DNA of 64,000 nt from Neobacillus sp. SuZ13 (GCF_030123365.1 NZ_CP126107.1:357501-421500); one strand, 5' to 3'; positions 52,728-61,080 are shown, numbered from the stretch's first letter. Notes: generated by a model from the sequence alone, not told the origin. Made by a program: numbers and translations.

Positions 52728-53803
52728 AAAATCCGACAAAAGCATTGACCTTGTCCTTATTTCCAGGTCTTGGCCATATTTATTTCGGCAATATGTTTCG
52801 CGGCGTACTTTATCTACTGACCGTGATGGGATTGGCGTTTGTCACTGTTATTGGGTTAGTAACGAATAACGAGGAAGTTGCTATCATTACCTTTATGTTA
52901 GGATTGTTTCTCTATCTCATTAGTTTTATCGACATGGGGGTGCAGGTTTCCAAACATAAGAAGGCGCTGAGGGATGCTAACCAAGAGGGACAGCAGACAC
53001 AGGCTTCCCAAGATTCAGAACGATTTTATACGATTGTTTTATCGTTTATCCCAGGCTTAGGCCACTTCCAAATAGGATTGATGACCAGAGGATTAACGCT
53101 TTTGGCGACTTTCCTAGGACTTGGGGTCATGGTCATATTTGTGACAGCCCTTTCCAACCGAGGCGAATTTATGGTCTTTATGGCTGCTTTGCCAATTATC
53201 TGGGTCTATGGATTTTTTGATGCTGTCCAGCAGGTAAACAAAAAACAACGCGGAGAGGAACTTGTTGACCGCACAATATTTGAAGACTTTGAGATGCGCC
53301 GTGAAGATGGTAAAAAGAGCAAATCGATTGCTACCTTTCTCGCCATTTTTCCGGGAGCAGGACATCTTTATCTTGGCTTACAGCGCCGCGGAATTCAATT
53401 AATGGCCGCATTTCTGTTTTCCATCTATATTTTAGATACGTTACGACTCGGGATCTTCTTATTCTTAATTCCGATTATCTGGTTTTACAGCTTTTTTGAT
53501 GCGATGCAAAAGGTGTCAAGGTACGGCGAAGAAACGATTGAGGATGTACCGATTATTGCGTATTTCATTAATCATCAAAAATGGGTTGGGATTGGTCTAG
53601 TATTAATGGGGCTTTACTATCTCGTGATGAACGTCGTGCTTCCAGCCTTTTCACCATTCCTTAACAGGCTGGTTAATATCGATGTGATGTATTGGGTGCA
53701 AGGATATCTTCAAACAGGACTTGTTTGTCTCTTGTTGATTGGCGGGGGAATTAAGCTTCTATCTGGAAGCAAACAAAAACGGGAGGCTAAGAAGCATGAG
53801 TAA
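52724..53803 (+). CDS. Membrane protein with three TM2-like repeats
   Basis: This 359-residue protein contains three copies of a FPGLGHIYFGNMFRG-like unit (LSLFPGLGHIYFGNMFRG, LSFIPGLGHFQIGLMTRG, LAIFPGAGHLYLGLQRRG), each followed by two hydrophobic helices. A fourth hydrophobic block lies at the C-terminus. The repeats resemble the Gly-rich TM2 fold. The function is unknown. Position directly after sigma and anti-sigma genes suggests that it senses or answers an envelope signal. It overlaps both neighbours. Confidence 0.8.
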   Translation: MKNPTKALTLSLFPGLGHIYFGNMFRGVLYLLTVMGLAFVTVIGLVTNNEEVAIITFMLGLFLYLISFIDMGVQVSKHKKALRDANQEGQQTQASQDSERFYTIVLSFIPGLGHFQIGLMTRGLTLLATFLGLGVMVIFVTALSNRGEFMVFMAALPIIWVYGFFDAVQQVNKKQRGEELVDRTIFEDFEMRREDGKKSKSIATFLAIFPGAGHLYLGLQRRGIQLMAAFLFSIYILDTLRLGIFLFLIPIIWFYSFFDAMQKVSRYGEETIEDVPIIAYFINHQKWVGIGLVLMGLYYLVMNVVLPAFSPFLNRLVNIDVMYWVQGYLQTGLVCLLLIGGGIKLLSGSKQKREAKKHE

Positions 53804-53891
53804 ATGGGGAAAAACAATTGCAGGCGCAGCTTTAATCGGATTTGGGATTGGATTCCTTTTTAGAAAAAGAAAGGGTGGGGAAGAAGCATGA
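53796..53891 (+). CDS. 31-residue membrane peptide
   Basis: A short frame encodes MSKWGKTIAGAALIGFGIGF, then LFRKRKGGEEA and TGA. It has one Gly/Ala-rich transmembrane helix and a positive tail. GGGAGG lies 9 nt upstream of the ATG. It overlaps the preceding gene by 8 nt and the next by 4 nt (ATGA), which strongly supports translation. No family was recognised. GxxxG-like spacing (GAALIGFGIG) could support helix packing with the neighbouring membrane proteins. Confidence 0.75.
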   Translation: MSKWGKTIAGAALIGFGIGFLFRKRKGGEEA

Positions 53892-54808
53892 GAACTTGGC
53901 GTGTTGGAACATTTTCAATGGGGGCCTCGCTTGTATTTCTTGGCCTCTTTCTCTTTTTTTCAAAGTTTTTGGGGTTAGAACTTGTCCAAGTAATGACGGC
54001 TTGGTGGCCGCTATTATTGGTCGTCCTCGGGATAGAAATTCTCCTTTATCTATTTATGTCACGCCAGGAAAAGCCGCTGTTAAAATATGATTTCCTAAGT
54101 ATCTTCTTTGTAGGTGTCATCGGAATGGCAGGGATTGCATTTGCAATCGTAAGTTCGACAGGCATCTTGGATAAAGCCGAAGAAGTGATGGCAAGGGAAG
54201 AGCGTTCGTTTGAATTGCCTGCTTTTTCTTACCAAATGGATAACAGTATCAAACGAGTGGTGGTTCGGACGGTGGACCATCGGATGACGGTAGAATCTAC
54301 CGATGAAAAAGAGGTTTCGATGTTCGGCACCTATCGGGTGCAAACCTCCAAAAAGGCGGAGCTACTAAAAAATGCAGAGGATATGGTTTCCACAAATCAA
54401 AAGGGGGATACGCTTTATTTAACCATGAAATCACTTCCTAACGAAATTGGTCCATTTCATGCATACGGGGAGGTTGCGGCAACGCTGTTAGTTCCAAAAA
54501 ATGTGAAACTTGAAGTAATTGGCAGTGATAATTCACTTATCTTAAAGCCACGCTCTCTTGTGAACGACTGGAGTATCGAAAGGGCCTCATCCATTGCGAT
54601 TGATGTACCCGCAAAAAGTAATTTGAAAATTGATGCAGTGGGTGTAGGAGAGGTAAGAGGGAAAGATGGCGACTGGAAGGTGTCAAATGTAAAGACGGCT
54701 GATGGAATTGATAATGGCAGGAAAAATGCAGTGTATCAGTCTGGCGAAGGAAAGTACCACATCGGCATTGCAGATGCCTATAATATTAGTCTTCAAACAA
54801 ATCAGTAA
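53888..54808 (+). CDS. LiaF-like membrane protein with toast-rack type domain
   Basis: This 306-residue protein has three N-terminal membrane helices (about residues 9-30, 34-58 and 68-90, with AWWPLLLVVLGIEILL in the second) followed by an extracellular beta-rich region of 200 residues. The arrangement resembles LiaF/DUF5668 plus a DUF4097-type adhesin-like domain. I infer a role in envelope stress signalling. It is the last gene of the ECF module and is coupled to the 31-residue peptide. Confidence 0.7.
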   Translation: MRTWRVGTFSMGASLVFLGLFLFFSKFLGLELVQVMTAWWPLLLVVLGIEILLYLFMSRQEKPLLKYDFLSIFFVGVIGMAGIAFAIVSSTGILDKAEEVMAREERSFELPAFSYQMDNSIKRVVVRTVDHRMTVESTDEKEVSMFGTYRVQTSKKAELLKNAEDMVSTNQKGDTLYLTMKSLPNEIGPFHAYGEVAATLLVPKNVKLEVIGSDNSLILKPRSLVNDWSIERASSIAIDVPAKSNLKIDAVGVGEVRGKDGDWKVSNVKTADGIDNGRKNAVYQSGEGKYHIGIADAYNISLQTNQ

Positions 54809-54851
54809 AATGTGTAGATATATTGAGCTAACTAACTCTGAATTTGTTGAG

Positions 54852-54997
54852 TCCAGCTCCAGCGCCCAGCGTCTAGTGGACTTCGCTCTCCTCCCTACGA
54901 TAAGTCAACATCGAATCACTAACGCTCTTCGTGTTTCCTTTATCTCGGTTGGAGCGCTCCAGTCCATACGCCGCTAAACGGGCGCTTCCGCTTTTTG
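54852..54997. repeat. Dispersed repeat R2, copy 2
   Basis: About 146 bp matching the copy at 45649-45795. It begins TCCAGCTCCAGCGCCCAGCG and ends GCTAAACGGGCGCTTCCGC followed by T-rich sequence. It fills most of the 360-nt gap between the ECF module and dgkB. The rest of that gap is AT-rich and has no gene. Confidence 0.87.
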
Positions 54998-55168
54998 TTT
55001 TTTTTTGCAAAAAAATAAAAAAACGTTATGATAAGAGATGGATGTTTGAAGGTAATTTAGTATATACGCATGTCTTGATGTTTGTAAGCAAGAATAATAA
55101 TTGGTAGAATATTGAAGTGAGCGGATAGCTATTACCGATGTTGATTTCAAAAATAGGATGATGAAACG

Positions 55169-56110
55169 ATGAAAAGAGCAAGACTGATTTACAATCCTAC
55201 CTCAGGACGTGAAATTCTAAAGCGGAATCTTCCAGAAATTCTTCAAAAGCTGGAAATGGCTGGATATGAAGCATCTTGTCACGCGACAACAGGTGCAGGG
55301 GATGCGACGGAAGCAGCACGGATAGCTGTTGAGCGAAAGTATGATATTGTCATTGCAGCTGGCGGAGACGGAACCATTCATGAAGTGGTCAACGGCCTCG
55401 CAGAACAGGAATATCGTCCGAGATTAGGGATTATTCCAGCAGGTACGACGAATGACTTTGCCCGAGCTCTGCAAATTCCAAGAGATATTGGAGCGGCAGT
55501 GGATATTATCACCAAAGGGGAAATGATTCCTGTCGATATTGGGCGCATCAATGATCGATATTTTATTAATATTGCTGGCGGCGGTAGAATCACCGAGATT
55601 ACATACGAAGTACCAAGTAAATTGAAAACGATGCTCGGTCAATTGGCTTATTATCTAAAAGGAATGGAAATGCTTCCTTCCATTAAGCCTTCTAAGGTGT
55701 CGATTGAGTATGATGGCAAGTTGTTCGAAGGCGAGGCGATGCTGTTTCTTGTCGGGCTGACCAATTCCATTGGCGGCTTTGAAAAACTAGCACCCGATGC
55801 CTCCATAAACGATGGACTATTTTCGCTTCTGATCTTGAAGAAGACGAATCTTGCTGAATTTATTCGGATTGCGACACTAGCTCTTCGCGGTGATCATATC
55901 CATGATCCGAATGTTATCTACACACAGGCAAATCGGATTAAGGTTCATGCGACAGAAAAGGTTCAGTTAAACTTGGATGGTGAGTTTGGCGGATTACTAC
56001 CAGCTGAGTTTGAAAACCTCTATCGTCACTTAGAGGTGTTTGTGCCACTTGAAGATATTCGCCCGAATGACCGCCCAACTGATTGGGAAGCGGGGAAAAG
56101 ATATAGTTAA
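55169..56110 (+). CDS. dgkB: Diacylglycerol kinase DgkB (YerQ)
   Basis: DgkB (313 residues; B. subtilis form about 303) phosphorylates diacylglycerol to phosphatidic acid, recycling lipid freed by lipoteichoic acid synthesis. The kinase nucleotide motif AAGGDGTIHEVVNG and GIIPAGTTNDFARAL, plus the MALRGDHI-like C-terminal segment and LNLDGEFGG, are clear. It is the chromosomal partner of the gatCAB region in B. subtilis; here about 9.6 kb separates them. A terminator follows. Confidence 0.96.
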   Translation: MKRARLIYNPTSGREILKRNLPEILQKLEMAGYEASCHATTGAGDATEAARIAVERKYDIVIAAGGDGTIHEVVNGLAEQEYRPRLGIIPAGTTNDFARALQIPRDIGAAVDIITKGEMIPVDIGRINDRYFINIAGGGRITEITYEVPSKLKTMLGQLAYYLKGMEMLPSIKPSKVSIEYDGKLFEGEAMLFLVGLTNSIGGFEKLAPDASINDGLFSLLILKKTNLAEFIRIATLALRGDHIHDPNVIYTQANRIKVHATEKVQLNLDGEFGGLLPAEFENLYRHLEVFVPLEDIRPNDRPTDWEAGKRYS

Positions 56111-56111
56111 G

Positions 56112-56144
56112 AAAGTTCGTTCCATTGGGACGGGCTTTTTCTTT
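56112..56144 (+). terminator. Terminator after dgkB
   Basis: AAGTTCGTTCC and GGACGGGCTT pair around ATT with several G-U pairs, followed by TTTTC and TTTTT. Confidence 0.65.
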
Positions 56145-56315
56145 TTAAAAGGAACTATTATATTGTAATCAACATTCAGTTATAACAAAGCCTTTTAAAA
56201 AAGGAAAAAGTGTAAGAGCCCTAGAATATTTTGTATCATAGACGGAAAATGGTTGAAGGGGTGGCAGAAAGTAAAGACGTTAATAACATTAGGTTTTTAT
56301 AGGAGAGTGGACTAA

Positions 56316-57200
56316 TTGAATATTTTATTTGAAGAATTATTTGATGATAACCTAGTCGGGAAAGCGAATACACAAAAACCGAATTTAACAAGTTTAAAGT
56401 CTAATCCAACAATTAATAAAGAAGTGGCTGTAATAGGTATTGATTTTCAAAATGATTTCTTGGAAGAAGGGAATTTAGGTGTTGCAAACTCTTATCAAGA
56501 CGTAAGAAACTTTGCCAAGTTTGTTTATGAAAATATTGATGTGATAGATGACATATTTATGAGCTTAGATATTCATCAGCCGAAGCAAATATTTCATCCT
56601 GCTTGGTGGGTGAATGATAAAGGACAGTACCCAGAGCCTTTTACAGTTATTACCTATCAAGATGTATTGGAAGGTAGTTGGAAACCCCTTTACCAAGAAA
56701 AAGAAAGTATAGAGTATCTACGTGAACTTGAGGCAACAGGAAAGAAATCCTTAATCATTTGGAGTTACCATTGCCTCCAAGGTACATTTGGTGCCGCTAT
56801 TGAAACGCAATTATCTAATTTATTATTTGCTTTTTCTTTGTACAAAGAGAAGGATGTACACTACGTGACAAAAGGGTTAAATCCTATATCCGAAATGTAT
56901 GGGATAGTGAAACCCGAATATTCAAAAACAGATTTAACAGACAAAAATCTGCTAAGTCAATTGCAGAATTATAAAAGGATAGTTATTGGTGGAGAGGCTA
57001 AGTCTCACTGTGTTCTAGAGACAGTTAAACAGATGGTAGAAGAGTTTGAAAAGGTCAATCACAATGATTATTTAATTTATGTTTTAGAAGATTGTACATC
57101 ATCCATAGCAGGTTTTGAAGAAGCTACAGAAGATGAATACAAAAAATTAGCTGCAAAATACCCAATCAAACTTATAACAACAAGAGAACTTGAGTTTTAG
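56316..57200 (+). CDS. Isochorismatase/nicotinamidase-like cysteine hydrolase
   Basis: This 294-residue protein is longer than typical nicotinamidases (about 180-210). Visible catalytic elements are Asp43 (IGIDFQNDFLEEG), a metal triad Asp85, His87 and His94 (SLDIHQPKQIFHPAWW), SYHCLQGTFGAAIE, and the nucleophile Cys232 (GGEAKSHCVLE). The metal site favours a nicotinamidase-like amide hydrolase over isochorismatase; the substrate is unknown. It starts with TTG after AGGAGAG. It is AT-richer than neighbouring genes, which may indicate a recent arrival. Confidence 0.82.
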   Translation: MNILFEELFDDNLVGKANTQKPNLTSLKSNPTINKEVAVIGIDFQNDFLEEGNLGVANSYQDVRNFAKFVYENIDVIDDIFMSLDIHQPKQIFHPAWWVNDKGQYPEPFTVITYQDVLEGSWKPLYQEKESIEYLRELEATGKKSLIIWSYHCLQGTFGAAIETQLSNLLFAFSLYKEKDVHYVTKGLNPISEMYGIVKPEYSKTDLTDKNLLSQLQNYKRIVIGGEAKSHCVLETVKQMVEEFEKVNHNDYLIYVLEDCTSSIAGFEEATEDEYKKLAAKYPIKLITTRELEF

Positions 57201-57243
57201 TAGAGAAAGACATCCACTTGTGCATTCTCCATAAAAACAAAAT

Positions 57244-57285
57244 GACCCACCTTGGTCCGCATTGTTAAGAGGCGTGGTGGGTTCT
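57244..57285 (+). terminator. Possible terminator after the hydrolase gene
   Basis: ACCCACC and GGTGGGT can pair around a long loop of about 25 nt. No long T-run follows, so this is a weak candidate between convergent genes. Confidence 0.35.
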
Positions 57286-57378
57286 GTTAATATTAACATA
57301 TATCGGTTAGATTGTTTTGTCAAAAGGTTGAAGAGAAGCGATGGTAAGTATATGCTCGTAATTTCAGAATCACTTTAT

Positions 57379-58617
57379 TCATCCTATCTCCTGTAAGGAA
57401 TCCTGTTCTTTCCTATAAAGACTGTCCCAAAGCACATAAATTTTTCTGCGGCCGTTTGCAATTTCAGGGTTGAATTGGATAGCAGCGTTTTGACGGACAG
57501 TTTGAACGTTCTTCATTGCCTGATCAAGCTTCTCGTTGATATCATCACTATCCATTCCAGCGTGTTTTGCAATCGAAATGCCGGCTGTTGTTCCTTGGGC
57601 CATAGCGATTTTCCCACTTTCGATTCCGGTGATATTTCCGGCAACAAATAATCCTTCGAGTGGAGTTTCCATTTTTTCAGAATGATGCGGAACATGTCCA
57701 CCTAGTTCCGGAACGTATTCGAATGGGCAACCGGCAACCGCTGTAAGCTCTGCTAATGGATACAAGCCACCCGCGATACATACGAAATCGGCTTCGTACA
57801 CTTTTTCCGTACCTTTGATCACATTTCCATTCGCATCAATATCTGCAGTGAGGACGCCCTCCACGTGCTCCTTGCCAAGAATTTCAAGAGCTGCTTTTCT
57901 AAGTTGCAATGGTGTGCCATTTACCTTAACTCCGCTCTTAGGGAAAAACTTCATTGCTAATTTGCGGAATCCTTCATTTTTCATAAAACGGCTACCAAAA
58001 CGCAACATTGCTGACGGGGCAAGATGGGCCGCATTTAGAAGCGACTTTATGACTTCCTCTGGTTCTCCGGCATTTTTGCTAAGCGGGCTCTTTTCAGGTA
58101 AAACAATGCGTTCCACATTAATTCCGGCTAATTGCAGCTCGTTTAAAATCGCAAATGCTAGAATGTTAGCACCAATGATGATGCCTTTTTTGCCGACTTC
58201 GACACGATGTACATTGGTCATGACCTGTGCAGCGCCAATGGACATAACGCCTGGAAGAGTCCAGCCTGGCACAGGAATTGGAAACTCAGCTGCACCAGTT
58301 GCCACTAGTACATAAGGAGCTGTTAGTGTTCCAATATTAGTATGAACATTCCATGAAACCTCATCTTTTTCTAGGTTGTATACAGTAACGCCGCAGCGGA
58401 TATCTACTGATAGTTTTTGAGCTTCATTGTGCAGACGCTCTGATTCTTTTATTCCATTCCACCATTCACCAGACGGTTCCTGGTGTAATTGGCCGAGTAA
58501 TCTTCCACCTGGTCTAACAAATTCATCAATGACGGTTACTTTTAAGCCATTTTCAGCACAGGATATGGCACCAGCTAAACCAGCTGGTCCAGCTCCTATT
58601 ACGATTACATCTATCAT
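57379..58617 (-). CDS. FAD-dependent dehydrogenase alpha-type subunit (LhpF-like)
   Basis: This 412-residue flavoprotein begins MIDVIVIGAGPAGLAGAISCAENG, a dinucleotide-binding motif. It has a second nucleotide-binding region around residue 140 (GKKGIIIGANILAFAIL) and a C-terminal GLFVAGNITGIESGKIAMAQGTTAG segment. It resembles the alpha subunit of hetero-oligomeric D-hydroxyproline dehydrogenase, opine oxidase and HcnB-type enzymes. Two small Fe-S genes lie directly upstream in the same operon, and a DAO-type subunit and an epimerase gene are transcribed from a second promoter. The substrate is inferred, most likely D-hydroxyproline or D-proline. ATGA overlap with the gene before. Confidence 0.82.
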   Translation of the reverse strand: MIDVIVIGAGPAGLAGAISCAENGLKVTVIDEFVRPGGRLLGQLHQEPSGEWWNGIKESERLHNEAQKLSVDIRCGVTVYNLEKDEVSWNVHTNIGTLTAPYVLVATGAAEFPIPVPGWTLPGVMSIGAAQVMTNVHRVEVGKKGIIIGANILAFAILNELQLAGINVERIVLPEKSPLSKNAGEPEEVIKSLLNAAHLAPSAMLRFGSRFMKNEGFRKLAMKFFPKSGVKVNGTPLQLRKAALEILGKEHVEGVLTADIDANGNVIKGTEKVYEADFVCIAGGLYPLAELTAVAGCPFEYVPELGGHVPHHSEKMETPLEGLFVAGNITGIESGKIAMAQGTTAGISIAKHAGMDSDDINEKLDQAMKNVQTVRQNAAIQFNPEIANGRRKIYVLWDSLYRKEQDSLQEIG

Positions 58618-58946
58618 TGCATCTCCACCATCCTTTTAACAATATTAGGATGCTGTTTCCCACTTTCAACAACCATATTTTCCTTCACAACAGTTAAACA
58701 GGCTCTTACATTGGCCTGACCATTTACATTTACACGGCATTCCATGCAGTGACCGATATTGCAGTAGAACCCTCTTGGTGTTCCGCCTTCCTCATGAACA
58801 CGCAGTGTTCTCGTACCGTTTGCTAGCATGGCTGCTGCGATTGTTTCATTTTCATGTGCTTCATATTCTTTTCCATCAAATGAGAAAGGAATCTTTTTTC
58901 TATGGTCTAATTTTCCTAAAATAGGATGATCTATAATTCTAGTCAT
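58614..58946 (-). CDS. (2Fe-2S) ferredoxin-like subunit (LhpE/HcnA-like)
   Basis: This 110-residue protein carries a plant-type [2Fe-2S] ligand pattern (FYCNIGHCMECRVNVNGQANVRACL). It resembles the small Fe-S subunit of heteromeric opine and D-hydroxyproline dehydrogenases, where it passes electrons from the FAD subunits. The ATG at 58946 follows AGGTGA; a GTG three codons earlier is possible. It overlaps both neighbours by a few bases. Confidence 0.82.
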   Translation of the reverse strand: MTRIIDHPILGKLDHRKKIPFSFDGKEYEAHENETIAAAMLANGTRTLRVHEEGGTPRGFYCNIGHCMECRVNVNGQANVRACLTVVKENMVVESGKQHPNIVKRMVEMQ

Positions 58947-59214
58947 TATTTTCACCTACGGTTCCAAAAGTTACTGGGCGAATTGGAGGCTGATATTTTA
59001 GTGGGATTTCGGCTTCTTTTGCATCCGATACGATACTTTCAATGATCCCATCGACCGTTACTCTGCAAGTACGTCCTCCGCAGAAACCCATTCCTGCCCT
59101 TGTTCTAAGCTTTAGTTCCCTGGCTGTGCATTGATATTCATCCGCTGTTGCGAAAAGCTGTCCATAGGTAACTTCTTCACAACGGCAGATCACAAGTGCA
59201 TCTTTGTTACTCAT
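58939..59214 (-). CDS. BFD-like [2Fe-2S] protein
   Basis: This 91-residue protein has the C-x-C ... C-x4-C pattern of the BFD-like [2Fe-2S] fold (VICRCEEVTYG and GMGFCGGRTC). In related dehydrogenases this domain is often fused to the end of the FAD alpha subunit; here it is a separate first gene. Strong AGGAGGG ribosome site. A sigma-54 type promoter lies 40 nt upstream. Confidence 0.85.
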   Translation of the reverse strand: MSNKDALVICRCEEVTYGQLFATADEYQCTARELKLRTRAGMGFCGGRTCRVTVDGIIESIVSDAKEAEIPLKYQPPIRPVTFGTVGENND

Positions 59215-59254
59215 TTGGAAAGTCCCTCCTCTTTAATTATATGTAAAAATATAA

Positions 59255-59271
59255 TGCAAGAATCGTACCAA
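59255..59271 (-). promoter_or_regulatory. Sigma-54 promoter for the minus-strand dehydrogenase operon
   Basis: On the minus strand the sequence reads TTGGTAC-N5-TTGCA, one base from the consensus TTGGCAC-N5-TTGCA, with GG and GC separated by the required 10 nt. It lies between the activator gene and the BFD-like gene, with a start about 30 nt before its ATG. Confidence 0.75.
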
Positions 59272-59292
59272 CTTTGAAGCCTGTATTTTAAA

Positions 59293-60906
59293 TTAGCCTA
59301 AGCCGAGGCGTTTTAGACGATTGTAAAGAGTCGCTCGGGTGATTCCCAGTTTTTTCGAGCATTCTAATTTGTTGCCATTGGTTAATGTCAACGCTTTTTC
59401 AAGCACCTTCTTCTCATACTGGTCCATTTCCTCCTGAAGTGGCAATATATCTGTGTCCACTTCCATATAGTTTTCCTGAGGGACCTTATCAGCCCTATCC
59501 GAGTGAATCAATCCCGAATGAAATGGTAAATATTCTTTTCGAATGACGCCATCTGTTGCAAAAACAACAAGACGTTCAACGACATTACGCAGCTCCCGGA
59601 CATTGCCCGGCCAATCATATTGAAACAATTCCTTCATCACTTCCTGTGGAAAATGATGAATAGGACGCTGATAGCGCAGTGAAAAATCTTTTAAAAAATA
59701 ATGAATCAGTTCAACGATATCCTCGTTGCGTTCTCTTAATGGAGGAAGTTTTAAACTGACAACATTAAGCCGATAATATAAATCCTCGCGAAATTGACCT
59801 TCTCTTATTGATTCCTTTAAATCCCTATTGGTTGCGGCAATGACCCGAAAATCAGCTTCCAGTTCCTTTTCGCCGCCAACTTTGTAATACTTTCTTTCCT
59901 GAAGCACTCGAAGCATCTTGACCTGCATGTCTAAAGGCATTTCGCCAACTTCATCAAGAAAAAGAGTGCCCCCTTTTGCGAGTTCAATTTTTCCTTTTTT
60001 CCCTCTATGATCAGCACCGGAAAAGGCACCGCGTTCATAGCCGAATAATTCGCTTTCAAATAATGTTTCAGGAATAGCGCCGCAGTTTATAGAAATAAAT
60101 GGTGCTTCTGGCCCCTCGGTAGCCTCATGAATAGCTTTGGCAAAGACCTCCTTACCGACGCCGCTTTCTCCTAAGATCAATACAGTTGATCGAACTGTGC
60201 ACACCTTTTTCGCCATTTGCACCGTTTTCTCCATCACAGTACTTTTCCCTTTTATGCTATTAAAGGGATCTGAGGGCCTGTATTTCGCCATCTCCTGTTC
60301 TAAACGACGAACTTCTGACGACATATTAAACAATTTTTCATTAAGAACAACTTGGCTTGTCACATCGGTTTCCGAAACAACTGCCCCAATAATACTTTCA
60401 TTAAAGTAAACAGGGTTTGCATTTATAAGAACAAATAGATTAGATCTTGCCTGGTGATGCTTTCCCCGAATTCTTTTTCCTTTGTGCAAGGATTCCAAGA
60501 TTTCTAGATTCTTATGTTCAAAGAATTCTATGATTGGTTTGCCTATAATCTCATCTTTTTTAACAGAGAAAATTTTTTCTGCACCTTGTGTCCAAGTACG
60601 GACACGCTCATTAGCATCAATCACTGTCACTGAGGCGTCCATCGTTTCAATGACAGTTTCATAGAAAGCCTTTAATTGATTGTAGGAATCATGCAAAAAA
60701 TCAATGATTTGTTCATTTGTAATGCAGCCAAGGTCTTTACCGCTTGAATCTGTGACGGTAACGGCTGGATAGTGCTTGCAAACATTAGCTAGTACAGAGA
60801 AGGAATCATGCAAATGAACCCTTCCTAAAGTGCTTTCATTATCTACTTGGTTTAGGTGGATAAAATTATTTTCAATTATTTCTTTTACTGACGGTAATTC
60901 AAACAT
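59293..60906 (-). CDS. Sigma-54 enhancer-binding activator (PAS, AAA+, Fis HTH)
   Basis: This 537-residue regulator has an N-terminal CBS-like region (about 1-75), a PAS domain (about 80-190) and an AAA+ domain with Walker A GESGVGKE (246-253) and Walker B TLFLDEVGE (314-322). A C-terminal Fis-type helix-turn-helix (GNKLECSKKLGITRATLYNRL) ends it. The sigma-54 contact loop is GAFSGA (293-298), with Ser in place of the usual Thr. The ATG at 60906 follows AAGGAG; the open frame extends 56 codons upstream across the palindrome and is rejected. It is placed between two divergent operons with sigma-54 promoters, so it likely controls both. Confidence 0.9.
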   Translation of the reverse strand: MFELPSVKEIIENNFIHLNQVDNESTLGRVHLHDSFSVLANVCKHYPAVTVTDSSGKDLGCITNEQIIDFLHDSYNQLKAFYETVIETMDASVTVIDANERVRTWTQGAEKIFSVKKDEIIGKPIIEFFEHKNLEILESLHKGKRIRGKHHQARSNLFVLINANPVYFNESIIGAVVSETDVTSQVVLNEKLFNMSSEVRRLEQEMAKYRPSDPFNSIKGKSTVMEKTVQMAKKVCTVRSTVLILGESGVGKEVFAKAIHEATEGPEAPFISINCGAIPETLFESELFGYERGAFSGADHRGKKGKIELAKGGTLFLDEVGEMPLDMQVKMLRVLQERKYYKVGGEKELEADFRVIAATNRDLKESIREGQFREDLYYRLNVVSLKLPPLRERNEDIVELIHYFLKDFSLRYQRPIHHFPQEVMKELFQYDWPGNVRELRNVVERLVVFATDGVIRKEYLPFHSGLIHSDRADKVPQENYMEVDTDILPLQEEMDQYEKKVLEKALTLTNGNKLECSKKLGITRATLYNRLKRLGLG

Positions 60907-60922
60907 AACAGTCTCCTTAAAA

Positions 60923-60940
60923 TGTAAAAATATTTTTACA
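60923..60940. promoter_or_regulatory. 18-bp perfect palindrome, candidate activator site
   Basis: TGTAAAAATATTTTTACA is a perfect palindrome in the regulator 5' region, about 160 bp upstream of the expected start of the 61121 operon, a usual distance for an enhancer site. Half-site-like TGTAAAAATA copies occur at 61019 and 59242. Confidence 0.55.
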
Positions 60941-61063
60941 CTGTTTAATATTTTATACACTAGTTTATCAATAAATTTAACAATTGCAAACGGATACAAA
61001 GTGAATATTCGGAATAATTGTAAAAATAGTATGGGATTTGTTGTTTTGAAACATTTACAAAAG

Positions 61064-61080
61064 TTGGCACGCAATTTGCA
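61064..61080 (+). promoter_or_regulatory. Sigma-54 promoter for the plus-strand operon
   Basis: TTGGCAC-N5-TTGCA is a perfect match to the -24/-12 consensus. The expected start is about 61091, 30 nt before the GTG of the FAD gene. Confidence 0.88.

Noticed and set aside
53842..54090. 82-codon frame starting inside the 31-residue peptide gene
   Set aside because: It is out of frame with the well-supported LiaF-like gene and has no ribosome site; the 31-residue frame fits the overlaps better.
60907..61074. N-terminal extension of the sigma-54 activator by 56 codons
   Set aside because: It spans the palindrome at 60923 and the sigma-54 promoter region, and the ATG at 60906 has AAGGAG upstream.
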